In this document: positions 7,346-13,750 of the stretch, piece by piece
How positions within the stretch are numbered: the stretch's first letter is position 1
How the letters are laid out: every line of letters begins with the position of its first letter
Assembly (NCBI GenBank): GCA_035645095.1
Contig: DASQNG010000094.1
Location: 1-15,274 of the forward strand
Direction of reading: 5' to 3'
Length of the DNA: 15,274 nucleotides
From: Gaiellasilicea sp035645095
GTDB lineage: Bacteria > Actinomycetota > Thermoleophilia > Gaiellales > Gaiellaceae
Notes under the pieces: model-generated
What the model was told of the DNA's origin: nothing
Database searches by the model: none
Seen by the model: the letters and a program-made list of their open reading frames with translations, nothing else
Made by a program: the position numbers and the translations under genes

Positions 7346-7540
7346 ATGGAGATGCTGGAAACCTCGCTTCGGGGTCGTGTCGGCGAGGTGCTCGACGCCC
7401 ACAAGTCGCGCGAGTTTCTCTCCACGACCGGGCTGGAGGCGCGCGTCGACGAGCTCGTCCTGCGGACGCGCGGCCTCGAGCAGGCGTTGACCGAGCTCGC
7501 CGCGGAGGTGGAGAAGCTCGCCGGCGCGGAGAAGCGGTAG
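7346..7540 (+). CDS. Small conserved-looking coiled-coil protein, 64 aa
   Basis: The ATG at 7346 has a near-perfect Shine-Dalgarno, AGAGGAGGT, 6 nt upstream. I chose it over an in-frame ATG at 7316 that lies next to the -10 box. The product is mostly helical and charged. Residues 1-28 (RGRVGEVLDAHKSREFLSTTG) look like an amphipathic helix and turn. Residues 29-63 (LEARVDELVLRTRGLEQALTELAAEVEKLAG) show leucine heptads of a short coiled coil. There is no signal peptide, membrane span or cysteine. It is probably an oligomerising cytosolic protein or a partner of a larger one. I do not recognise a named family. A strong hairpin follows its stop codon, so it is likely transcribed alone. Confidence 0.8.
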   Translation: MEMLETSLRGRVGEVLDAHKSREFLSTTGLEARVDELVLRTRGLEQALTELAAEVEKLAGAEKR

Positions 7541-7550
7541 CCGGCGCCGA

Positions 7551-7592
7551 CCGCTGCGCGCGCCCGCGAGCGGCGTCGGGCTCGCGCAGCGG
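7551..7592 (+). terminator. Strong stem-loop after the coiled-coil gene
   Basis: CCGCTGCGCG (7551-7560) and CGCGCAGCGG (7583-7592) form a perfect 10-bp stem. After one mismatch, GCCCG (7562-7566) and CGGGC (7577-7581) extend it by 5 bp around a 10-nt loop. It starts 10 nt after the stop codon. No T run follows, so it may act with other factors or as a 3' stabilising structure. Confidence 0.6.
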
Positions 7593-7747
7593 CGTTCGCC
7601 AGGCATCTGTGCGACACTGGTGGAGCGCCTGGACCGGCTCACACGCCGACGAAGGTTGCATCTCCTCCGTTCGTGTTCGTCGCCCGCCGGCAGCGCGGAC
7701 GAGCCTCTCACCGAGCGCCGCTTTCACGGCAGTCAGGAGTTGACACG

Positions 7748-7864
7748 ATGAAGGGCTTGCAGAAGCCGAAGAAGGTCGGCAAGAAGCCGGCGCAGAAGAC
7801 GCTCAAGGAACGGCGGACGGAGAAGCGCGCAGCCGCCCGGCACGCGCGCCCGCTCAGCGACTGA
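7748..7864 (+). CDS. Very small Lys/Arg-rich protein, 38 aa
   Basis: The ATG at 7748 has AGGAG 8 nt upstream, and the frame is closed by TGA at 7862-7864. The product begins MKGLQKPKKVGKKPAQKTLK, and about 40 percent of its residues are Lys or Arg. It has a Lys/Pro-rich first half and a helix-like KERRTEKRAAARHARP second half. I recall similar tiny basic proteins as unnamed hypothetical genes in related actinobacteria, but cannot check that here. The charge suggests binding to nucleic acid, ribosomes or acidic polymer. The strong ribosome-binding site and the clear change of composition at both ends support it as a real gene. It converges on the GH130 gene with only 13 bp between stop codons. 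Confidence 0.75.
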   Translation: MKGLQKPKKVGKKPAQKTLKERRTEKRAAARHARPLSD

Positions 7865-7877
7865 TTGCGGCGCCGAG

Positions 7878-8822
7878 CTAGGCCGGCGCGGCGCGCGCGG
7901 CGGCGACGAGATCGTCGAGCTGCGCGGTCGCCACGGCGATGGAGGTGTCGGCTGCGCCGTAGTAGAGGCGGACTTCCCCGCTCTCGAGATCGTGCACGAG
8001 GCCGCACGGGAAGACGACGTTCGGGACGTCTCCCACCCGCTCGCACTCCTCGAGCGGGCCCAGCACCCACTCCGGCAGCCGGTGGAGCACGCGCGCCGGC
8101 TCGTCGAGCGCCGTGAGCGCGAGCCCTACCCGGTAGATGCCGCCAGCGACCGTCTCCTTGACGCCGTGGTAGATCAGGAGCCACCCGTGCTCCGTTCGCA
8201 GCGGCGGGGGGCCGATGCCGATGCGCAGAGAATCCCACCACGCGCCCTCGCGAGGCTGGAGGACGTGCTCCGGCGTGCTCCAGTTGACGAGGTCGGGGGA
8301 GCGCGAGAGCAGGATCTCGCCGCGGGAGCCGCCGTACTCGGTCTTCGGCCGGTGGAACAGGATCCACTTGCCGTCGATCCGTTCCGGGAGGAGCGCGGCG
8401 TTCTTGTCGTCCGGCTGGCGCACGATGCCGTTGCGCTCGACGCTGCGGAAGTCCTCCGTCGTGGCCATGTACACGGCGGGACCGGCGGGGCCGTAGGCGG
8501 TGCAGGTGATGACCCAGCGTCCGAGCTCGGGCGCGAAGACGACGCGGGCATCCTCGAAGCCCCATTGCTCGCTCTCCACACCCTCGGCCGGCTCCAGCAG
8601 GGGCGCGGGGTCGACCGCCCAATCGCCGATCCCGTCCGCGGAGCGGGCGACGGAGAGATGCGACACGCCGGTGAGGTCCTCGACGCGTGCGAGCAGCACG
8701 GTGGTGCCGTCGTCGAGGCGGGCGGCAGCCGGGTTGAAGACGGTGTTGACTGGATACGGCCAGTCGGCCGCCGTGAGGATCGGGTTGGCCGGGTGCCGAT
8801 GGAAGAGCTCGCGCTGCGTCAC
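7878..8822 (-). CDS. GH130-family glycosidase/phosphorylase
   Basis: 314 residues, the usual length for the family. The GTG start overlaps the stop of the upstream glycosyltransferase by 4 bp (GTGA at 8822-8819), so translation is probably coupled. The five-bladed beta-propeller pattern of GH130 is visible: NTVFNPAAA (26-34), VLLARVED (42-49), WGFEDARV (87-94) with the likely catalytic Asp91, DDKNAALLPER (138-148), ILFHRP (154-159), WWDSLRIGIGPPP (195-207), LIYHGV (216-221), FPCG (271-274) and YYGAADT (287-293). GH130 enzymes are mostly inverting phosphorylases, and some are hydrolases. They act on beta-mannosides such as mannosyl-glucose, beta-1,2-mannooligosaccharides or N-glycan cores. No signal peptide is present, so it acts in the cytosol. 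Coupling to a GT4 gene suggests it trims or recycles the product made there. The exact substrate is not readable from the sequence. Confidence 0.9.
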   Translation of the reverse strand: MTQRELFHRHPANPILTAADWPYPVNTVFNPAAARLDDGTTVLLARVEDLTGVSHLSVARSADGIGDWAVDPAPLLEPAEGVESEQWGFEDARVVFAPELGRWVITCTAYGPAGPAVYMATTEDFRSVERNGIVRQPDDKNAALLPERIDGKWILFHRPKTEYGGSRGEILLSRSPDLVNWSTPEHVLQPREGAWWDSLRIGIGPPPLRTEHGWLLIYHGVKETVAGGIYRVGLALTALDEPARVLHRLPEWVLGPLEECERVGDVPNVVFPCGLVHDLESGEVRLYYGAADTSIAVATAQLDDLVAAARAAPA

Positions 8823-11083
8823 GCCGGCTCGAGCGTGCGCTCGCGGAGGACGGACGAGAAACCGGCCGCATCGAGCAGCAGGGCGGAGCGGTGCAGGGCG
8901 AGCGTCGACTCGGCCCCCTGGTTGTCGTTCGTCGTCTCCTCGCCGAGCCCGTCGCTGCAGCCGCCGGTGGCGAAGTCGTAGAGCGGCCTGTGGAGTCGGT
9001 TGCGGCCGAGGAACCAGTCGTACGCGCGATGGGCTCGCACGGCGTGCTCACGCTCTTCGGTCACGGCGCACGCCGCGAGCTCGGCCTCGACGAAAGCGGA
9101 GGCGTCGAGCGGCTGCTCGTCGCCCGAACCGGGCGCCGGCTCGCCTCGTGTGCGCCCCCCGTGGCCCGTCAGGCGCAGCGTCCCCTCGCGCAGGCCGGAC
9201 TCGTCGCCGAGCCAGCGCAAGGCCTCGAGGCCCCGGGCGACGACGTCGTCTCGCTCGAGCGCGGCGCCGCCGGCGATCAGGGCGTGCGGAAGACGCGCGT
9301 TGTCGTACGTGAGCCGGTCCTCGAACCACCGCCACGTCTCCGTCGCCGTAGCGTCGTACGCCGCCGAGAGTTGTTCCACGGAGCACTCGAGGAGGAGGCG
9401 GTCGGCCGAGCCCAGTCGGTCGGCATCGAGCTTCGCGAGCCCCAGCACCGTGTATGCGGCCGTCCGCAGCGACTCCTGCTGCATCAGCGTCGGCACGAGC
9501 CCGTCCAGGAGCCGCCGCGTCGGGCCCACCATGGCGGGCACCCACGCAGTAGAGAGGATCTCGCCCAGTGCCCAGACCGTGCGCCCCACGTGGTCGCCCA
9601 CGTGCGGCTCGTCGAGCCAGCGGCGGTCGTAGCCCATGAAGTTGCGCATCCCCACGTTCGGTTCCGTCGCGTCGGCGAGGAACGCGAGCGCCCGGTACAC
9701 GATGGCGGTCCAGGCCTGCTCGTCGCCGCGGTGTGCGAGCTCGAGCGCGACGATCGCGAGGCGCGACACGTCGTCGACGCAGTAGCCGCTCTGTCGGTTC
9801 GGGATCGCGCCGTGTGCGTGCTGCACGACTCCGACGTCGTCGACGAGCGTGAGCAGGTGATCGGTGCGCACGCTCGTCACGACCGGCTCCGTGCCTGCGA
9901 TCCGTCGTCGCGGGGTGCGCTGCACGGCCTCCTGCAGCACGGCCGCCGTGGCCTCGGCCACCGACGGCCACGCCAGCTCCTCGCCCAGCCGGCGCGCCTC
10001 CGCGCGCGCTGCGGCGAGTCGCTCGGGCTTTTCGACGTACTGGGAGATCGCATCTCCCATGGCCGCGGCGTCGGCGAACGGGACGATCGTGCCGGCGCCC
10101 GACCCGAGCAGATCCTGAGCGTGCCAGTACGGCGTCGACACGACGGCGCAGCCGGCGGCGACGGCATAGGTGAGGGCACCTGACGAGATCTGCTCGAGCT
10201 GCCGGTACGGCGTGACGAACACGTCCGTGACGGCGAGCAGGTCGGCGATCTCCTCGACGGCGAGGAAACGATCGTCGAACTCGACGTGGTCCTCCAGCCC
10301 GCGGTCCCGCACCAGCTGCTCGAGCGAGAGCCGGTAGCGCTCGCCGTCCCGCCGCGCGACGTCGGGATGCGTCCGGCCGGCGACGACGTAGAGGGTCTCG
10401 GGGTGCCGGTCCACCACCGTGGCCAACGCGTCGATCGCCGTCTCGAGGCCCTTACCGGCCGAGATCAGCCCGAAGGTCGAGAGGACGAAGCGATCCCGTG
10501 TCCGCGTGTGGAGGGGACGTACCGGGCCGCCGTTCGACGTGCCCGCCGAGGCGACGTCTGCCGCCCGCCGCCGGAGGATCGACGGTGCCCCGTGCGGGAC
10601 CACCCTCACCTTCTGCTCGGCGCACAGGCCTCTCTGGGTCAGGAGGCCGCGCCCGGTTTCGGTCATCACGATCACGAGCTCCGCCTGCTCGCACAGCGCG
10701 CCGAGCACCTTCGCCTGGTTCGGCGTCGGCTCCGACAACACCGTATGCAGCGTCACGACGAGCGGCTGTGCCAGCTCCTCCGCGAACGAGACCACGTACT
10801 CGCCGTCGCGCCCGCCGAAGATGCCGAACTCGTGCTGCAGGAGGACGACGTCGACGTCGAGCCGCCCGAGCAGCCTCGCCGCCCGCACGTAGTCGCCGCG
10901 AACAGCCTGCGCGATGGTCGCGACGAGGCCCGGGCGCTGCGGGCGCGACGGCTCGTCGACGACCACGACCCGCTCCACTCGGTCGACGCCGTCGACGCCG
11001 CTCAGGGAGGCCCGGACGTCGGCCGCGAACGAGCCGATGCCGCAAGCCCGTGGCGGGTAGGTCGAAACGATCGCGGCACGCAC
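8819..11083 (-). CDS. GT4 glycosyltransferase fused to a C-terminal helical toroid-like domain
   Basis: 754 residues from GTG 11083-11081, with AAGGAG 9 nt upstream. Residues 1-390 are a GT-B fold GT4 transferase: STYPPRACGIGSFA (7-20), LQHEFGIFGG (82-91), VVPHGAP (161-167), FGLISAGKGLETAIDAL (204-220), a sugar-nucleotide region EQISSGALTYAVAAG (297-311), and STPYWHAQDLL (316-326). Residues about 400-754 are a separate helical domain with repeated helix-turn units: NRQSGYCVDDVSRLAIVALE (429-448), NFMGYDRRWLDE (481-492), VGRTVWALGEIL (499-510), WRWFEDRLTYDNARLPHALI (584-603) and NDNQGAESTLALH (719-731). The aromatic and acidic residues at loop ends suggest an (alpha/alpha)6 sugar-binding or glycosidase-like barrel. 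The protein has no membrane span. Stop overlap with the GH130 gene indicates an operon. The fusion implies coupled synthesis and binding or cleavage of one glycan. The product is unknown. Confidence 0.88.
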   Translation of the reverse strand: MRAAIVSTYPPRACGIGSFAADVRASLSGVDGVDRVERVVVVDEPSRPQRPGLVATIAQAVRGDYVRAARLLGRLDVDVVLLQHEFGIFGGRDGEYVVSFAEELAQPLVVTLHTVLSEPTPNQAKVLGALCEQAELVIVMTETGRGLLTQRGLCAEQKVRVVPHGAPSILRRRAADVASAGTSNGGPVRPLHTRTRDRFVLSTFGLISAGKGLETAIDALATVVDRHPETLYVVAGRTHPDVARRDGERYRLSLEQLVRDRGLEDHVEFDDRFLAVEEIADLLAVTDVFVTPYRQLEQISSGALTYAVAAGCAVVSTPYWHAQDLLGSGAGTIVPFADAAAMGDAISQYVEKPERLAAARAEARRLGEELAWPSVAEATAAVLQEAVQRTPRRRIAGTEPVVTSVRTDHLLTLVDDVGVVQHAHGAIPNRQSGYCVDDVSRLAIVALELAHRGDEQAWTAIVYRALAFLADATEPNVGMRNFMGYDRRWLDEPHVGDHVGRTVWALGEILSTAWVPAMVGPTRRLLDGLVPTLMQQESLRTAAYTVLGLAKLDADRLGSADRLLLECSVEQLSAAYDATATETWRWFEDRLTYDNARLPHALIAGGAALERDDVVARGLEALRWLGDESGLREGTLRLTGHGGRTRGEPAPGSGDEQPLDASAFVEAELAACAVTEEREHAVRAHRAYDWFLGRNRLHRPLYDFATGGCSDGLGEETTNDNQGAESTLALHRSALLLDAAGFSSVLRERTLEPA

Positions 11084-11262
11084 GGTCGCGGGCTCCTTCC
11101 GTCGAGAGTTCGGCGCGAGGCCGATGCGCCCGGCCCGGCCGGCTCGCAGGGAGATTAGCCGAGGCCGCTAGAGTCGCTCCTCGTGGCCCGTTCGGGATCG
11201 CCGGAGTCGCGCGGAGGTGGTGTCGCTGCCGGCTGTCTCCTTCCCCCGGGGAGTGCCGCCGG
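11084..11262. promoter_or_regulatory. Divergent promoter region between the two GT4 genes
   Basis: These 179 bp separate the start codons of the minus-strand GT4 fusion and the plus-strand GT4 gene, so both promoters should lie here. On the plus strand TAGAGT at 11169-11174 is a possible -10 box, the same hexamer found before the gene at 13751. On the minus strand TAATCT (11157-11152) is a candidate. Neither has a clear -35. GTTCGGGATCG at 11190-11200 matches the first 8 bases of the core of the recurrent intergenic element, 62 bp before the plus-strand ATG. Confidence 0.45.
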
Positions 11263-12273
11263 ATGAAGGTCGCGGTGCTCGGGCCGATCGCGTGGCGGAC
11301 GCCGCCGTGGCACTACGGCCCGTGGGAGCGGGTCGCCGGGCTGATCGCCGACGGCCTCGCGGCACGCGGCGTGGACGTGACGCTGTTCGCGACGCTGGAC
11401 TCGGAGACGCCTGCGCTGCTCGACGGGGTCGCCGCGCACGGCTACGAGGAGGACGACGAGCTGGACGGGCGCGTCTGGGAGGCGCTGCACGTCGCACACG
11501 CGTTTGCCCGCTCGGGCGAGTTCGACCTGGTCCACAGCCACCTCGACTGGCTGCCGCTCGCCTTCGACCGGCTCGCGGAGGCGCCGCTCGTGACCACGAT
11601 CCACGGCTTCTCCGGCGCGGCCACCCTGGCTGCGTACGAGCGCTCGCGCTCGGCGTTCGTCTCGATCTCGCTGGCCGACCGGGCGCCGACGCTCGAGTAC
11701 GTCGCGAACGTCTACCACGGGGTCGACCTCGGAGAGCTCCCGTTCGACCCCGTGGGGGGGGACCACCTCGTCCACTTCGGCCGGATCCACCCGGACAAGG
11801 GCACCGCGGACGCGATCGAGATCGCCGCCCGTGCGGGTCGCCGGCTCGTCCTCTGCGGCATCGTCCAGGACGAGCGGTACTTCGTCCAGCGGGTCGAGCC
11901 GCACGTCGACGGCGACCGCGTCGTCTACCTCGGCTCCGTCGGCCCGGAGCAGCGGGCGGAGGTGCTCGGTAGCGCCGCGGGCCTCCTGCATCCGATTCAC
12001 TTCGACGAGCCGTTCGGGCTCTCCGTCGTGGAGTCGATGGTGTGCGGGACGCCGGTGCTCGCCTACGCGCGCGGCTCGATGCCGGAGGTCGTCGACGAAG
12101 GCGTCACCGGCCTGCTCGTCGCGAACGTCGGGGAGGCCGTCGGTGCCGTCGAGGGGCTGGCGGCGCTCGACCGCCTCGCCTGCCGGGAACGGGCGGCCCT
12201 CCGCTTCTCGGCGGAGCGCATGGTCGACGACTACCTCCGCGTGTACGAGCGCGTGCTCGCGCGTCGGCGCTGA
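11263..12273 (+). CDS. GT4 glycosyltransferase
   Basis: 336 residues from the ATG at 11263, with GGGGAG 9 nt upstream. The open frame extends to 10498 but is a shadow of the opposite gene there. The N-terminal Rossmann domain starts MKVAVLGPIAW and has YGPWERVAGLIADGLAARG (18-36), the donor/acceptor groove of short GT4 enzymes, then VHSHLDWL (90-97) and TTIHGF (111-116). The C-terminal domain has VHFGRIHPDKGTADAIEIA (170-188), a nucleotide-sugar binding strand and loop, and the E-x7-E motif DEPFGLSVVE (248-257), followed by CGTPVLAYARGSMPEVV (261-277). The ending is Arg-rich. It has no membrane helix. It is divergent from the GT4 fusion/GH130 operon and most likely works in the same pathway, transferring a sugar from a nucleotide donor. 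GDP-mannose or UDP-glucose would be usual for this family, but the donor is not determined. Confidence 0.92.
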   Translation: MKVAVLGPIAWRTPPWHYGPWERVAGLIADGLAARGVDVTLFATLDSETPALLDGVAAHGYEEDDELDGRVWEALHVAHAFARSGEFDLVHSHLDWLPLAFDRLAEAPLVTTIHGFSGAATLAAYERSRSAFVSISLADRAPTLEYVANVYHGVDLGELPFDPVGGDHLVHFGRIHPDKGTADAIEIAARAGRRLVLCGIVQDERYFVQRVEPHVDGDRVVYLGSVGPEQRAEVLGSAAGLLHPIHFDEPFGLSVVESMVCGTPVLAYARGSMPEVVDEGVTGLLVANVGEAVGAVEGLAALDRLACRERAALRFSAERMVDDYLRVYERVLARRR

Positions 12274-12278
12274 GCTTT

Positions 12279-12331
12279 GCTCGCGCTCCCGCCGTCTCCG
12301 TGACGCTCCGCCCTGAGCTACCAGCGCGAGC
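12279..12331 (+). terminator. 9-bp inverted repeat after the GT4 gene
   Basis: GCTCGCGCT (12279-12287) and AGCGCGAGC (12323-12331) are perfect reverse complements around a 35-nt loop, starting 5 nt after the GT4 stop. The right arm runs directly into the GTTCGGGAGTG core of the recurrent element. The loop is long for an intrinsic terminator, and no T run follows. Confidence 0.35.
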
Positions 12332-12344
12332 GTTCGGGAGTGTG
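12319..12344 (+). repeat. Intergenic 26-bp element, copy 3 (left half diverged)
   Basis: The core GTTCGGGAGTG is at 12332-12342. The left half keeps only part of the pattern. The core ends 72 bp before the ATG of the lipoprotein gene. Confidence 0.5.
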
Positions 12345-12414
12345 CCTGTTGCCTCGCCGACGTCCCGTTCGGGGGGAGATACTCGCGCGGGTCGTACTCG
12401 TCTGAGGAGCAGTC

Positions 12415-12909
12415 ATGCGCGGAGCGGTGGTGGTGCTAGTGCTGGTGGGTGTGCTGTGCTTGGCTGCGTGCGGCGGTGACGAGGACGACGCGGCGAACGG
12501 GAACGTTGCCGCGACCACCGCGCCACGTGGCGAACCGGTCGTGATTCGGACGAAGATGGACATCGCCGACACCGAGCGCGCGGAACCGATCGCCACCGGC
12601 GAAGTCCTCGAGGGTTCCACCCTCGGGGACTCGGAATTCTGCGCGGGCGGGACGGTCCGGGATTCCCACGGGAGTAGCGATCCGACCGTGTGGTTGATCG
12701 TCGAGACGATCACCTGCCCGGAAGGCACCGTGAAGTTGCGCTTCAGGCCGGAACCGGCGCGGGGGATGAAACAGACGGGCTCGTGGACGATCTTCAGCGG
12801 CACCGGCACCTACGAGGGCCTACGCGGGAGCGGCGAGATGGAGGTCGTGTACGGCCCCGATGCCGACTCACCGGCTCACGTGACGTTCAGGGGGACGGTC
12901 ACGCGCTAG
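12415..12909 (+). CDS. Secreted lipoprotein of unknown function (beta-barrel-like)
   Basis: 164 residues from the ATG at 12415, with GAGGAG 5 nt upstream. The N-terminus is a lipoprotein signal peptide: one Arg, a hydrophobic VVVLVLVGVLCLAAC and lipobox LAAC with Cys19. An acidic linker GGDEDDAANG follows. The mature part (about 45-164) is strand-rich with one internal Cys pair candidate (FCAGG and ETITCPEG). It contains WTIFSGTGTYEGLRGSGEME, a pattern seen in allene-oxide-cyclase-like/dirigent-like small barrels, where a ligand-binding barrel ends in 'GTG.Y..l.G.G'. That is a fold-level guess and no enzyme function follows. It would sit on the outer face of the cytoplasmic membrane. It is probably transcribed alone, 141 bp after the GT4 gene. 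Confidence 0.85.
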   Translation: MRGAVVVLVLVGVLCLAACGGDEDDAANGNVAATTAPRGEPVVIRTKMDIADTERAEPIATGEVLEGSTLGDSEFCAGGTVRDSHGSSDPTVWLIVETITCPEGTVKLRFRPEPARGMKQTGSWTIFSGTGTYEGLRGSGEMEVVYGPDADSPAHVTFRGTVTR

Positions 12910-12980
12910 AACTCACGGCGGAAGGTGCTTGGGACACGGCAGCCGATGAACGCACCGTGCCGAAAGGATCTTTGAGCCTC

Positions 12981-13005
12981 CGCCTGCGCCGGCGTTCTCA
13001 ATGTG
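12981..13005 (+). repeat. Intergenic 26-bp element, copy 4 (one base shorter)
   Basis: CGCCTGCGCC is identical to the left half of copy 1, then GGC and a variant core GTTCTCAATG (12994-13003). The core ends 83 bp before the preferred GTG of the acetyltransferase. Confidence 0.55.
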
Positions 13006-13086
13006 CACCGAGCGCGTCTGGTCAGTCGCCGGGTTGCCCGCCAGGCGACGTCTCGCGGGATGCGTCATGGTGAGGAGACGGTGGCG

Positions 13087-13542
13087 GTGCCCCTCGAGCG
13101 GCTCGACCTCACGCAGCAGGACGTTGCCGCGGCCGTTCTCGGGCTGCAGCGGCGCGCGTACGGGATCGAAGCGGCACTCATCGGCTCAGACGAGATCCCG
13201 CAGCTAACCGAGACGCTCGAGGAGCTGCAGGCTTCAGGAGAGACCTTCCTCGGCGCCTACCTCGAGGAGACCCTTGTCGGGGCGATCTCTTGGCGTGCCG
13301 TCGGCCGCGTCATCGATCTGCATCGGCTCGTGGTCGATCCGGACTGCTTTCGCACTGGAATCGGCGCCGCACTGGTTCGGGCCGCGCTCGCGGCCGAGCC
13401 GGAGGCCGACCGCGCTGTCGTCCAGACTGGCAGCTCCAACGTGCCCGCGAAGCGGCTCTACCGCCGCGAGGGCTTCGAGGAGATCGACGAAGTCGATGTC
13501 GTGCCGGGCTTGCGGGTGACGCGTTTCGGCAGACGGCTGTGA
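13087..13542 (+). CDS. GNAT-family N-acetyltransferase
   Basis: 151 residues from the GTG at 13087, chosen because GAGGAG (13072-13077) lies 9 nt upstream. A GTG at 13081 would have only 3 nt, and an ATG at 13060 has no ribosome-binding site. The GNAT fold is clear. An N-terminal helix (LQRRAYGIEAAL) and strand (FLGAYLEETLVGAISW) lead to acetyl-CoA motif A: LHRLVVDPDCFRTGIGAALV, with the R-x-G-x-G/A pyrophosphate loop RTGIGA. Then come VVQTGSSN and motif B NVPAKRLYRREGFEEI, with the usual Asn, Tyr and GF. It transfers acetyl from acetyl-CoA to an amine, and the substrate is unknown. The short length and lack of extra domains match single-domain GNATs. It stands between a lipoprotein gene and a DNA glycosylase homologue, each with its own upstream region. 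Confidence 0.88.
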   Translation: MPLERLDLTQQDVAAAVLGLQRRAYGIEAALIGSDEIPQLTETLEELQASGETFLGAYLEETLVGAISWRAVGRVIDLHRLVVDPDCFRTGIGAALVRAALAAEPEADRAVVQTGSSNVPAKRLYRREGFEEIDEVDVVPGLRVTRFGRRL

Positions 13543-13634
13543 TGCGAGTCGACTTGCAGAGGCGGCCGGGAGCGGCGTCCGGTGGACAGAGAGCCGGCCC
13601 GCGCTGGTTCACACGCGCCGAGAGTCACGACATC

Positions 13635-13660
13635 CGCCGGGGCCGGCGTTCGCGAGTGTC
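13635..13660 (+). repeat. Intergenic 26-bp element, copy 5
   Basis: CGCCGGGGCCGGC is followed by GTTCGCGAGTG (13648-13658). It matches the copy at 15047 at 21 of 26 positions. The core ends 92 bp before the GTG at 13751. Confidence 0.6.
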
Positions 13661-13733
13661 CCTTAGTTCGGCGGCAGTGTCCCCGGCATCAGGAACGCTC
13701 CGCACGACCGGATTTGCCTCACCGTCGGCGAAA

Positions 13734-13739
13734 TAGAGT
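13734..13739 (+). promoter_or_regulatory. -10 box (TAGAGT), nearly leaderless promoter
   Basis: TAGAGT, preceded by CGAAA, ends 11 bp before the GTG start of the gene at 13751. A transcript would begin only about 4-6 nt before the start codon. This agrees with the absence of a Shine-Dalgarno site there. A weak TTTGCC (13713-13718) lies at short -35 spacing. Confidence 0.45.
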
Positions 13740-13750
13740 CCCTCGGGCCC

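Noticed and set aside
7023..7727. Overlapping minus-strand frames opposite the 64-aa gene
   Set aside because: Several frames are open at once because of high GC. None has a good ribosome-binding site, while the plus-strand small gene does.
8891..10183. 430-codon plus-strand frame opposite the GT4 fusion gene
   Set aside because: Arg/Val/His-rich antisense frame without motifs. The minus strand holds a well-supported gene throughout.
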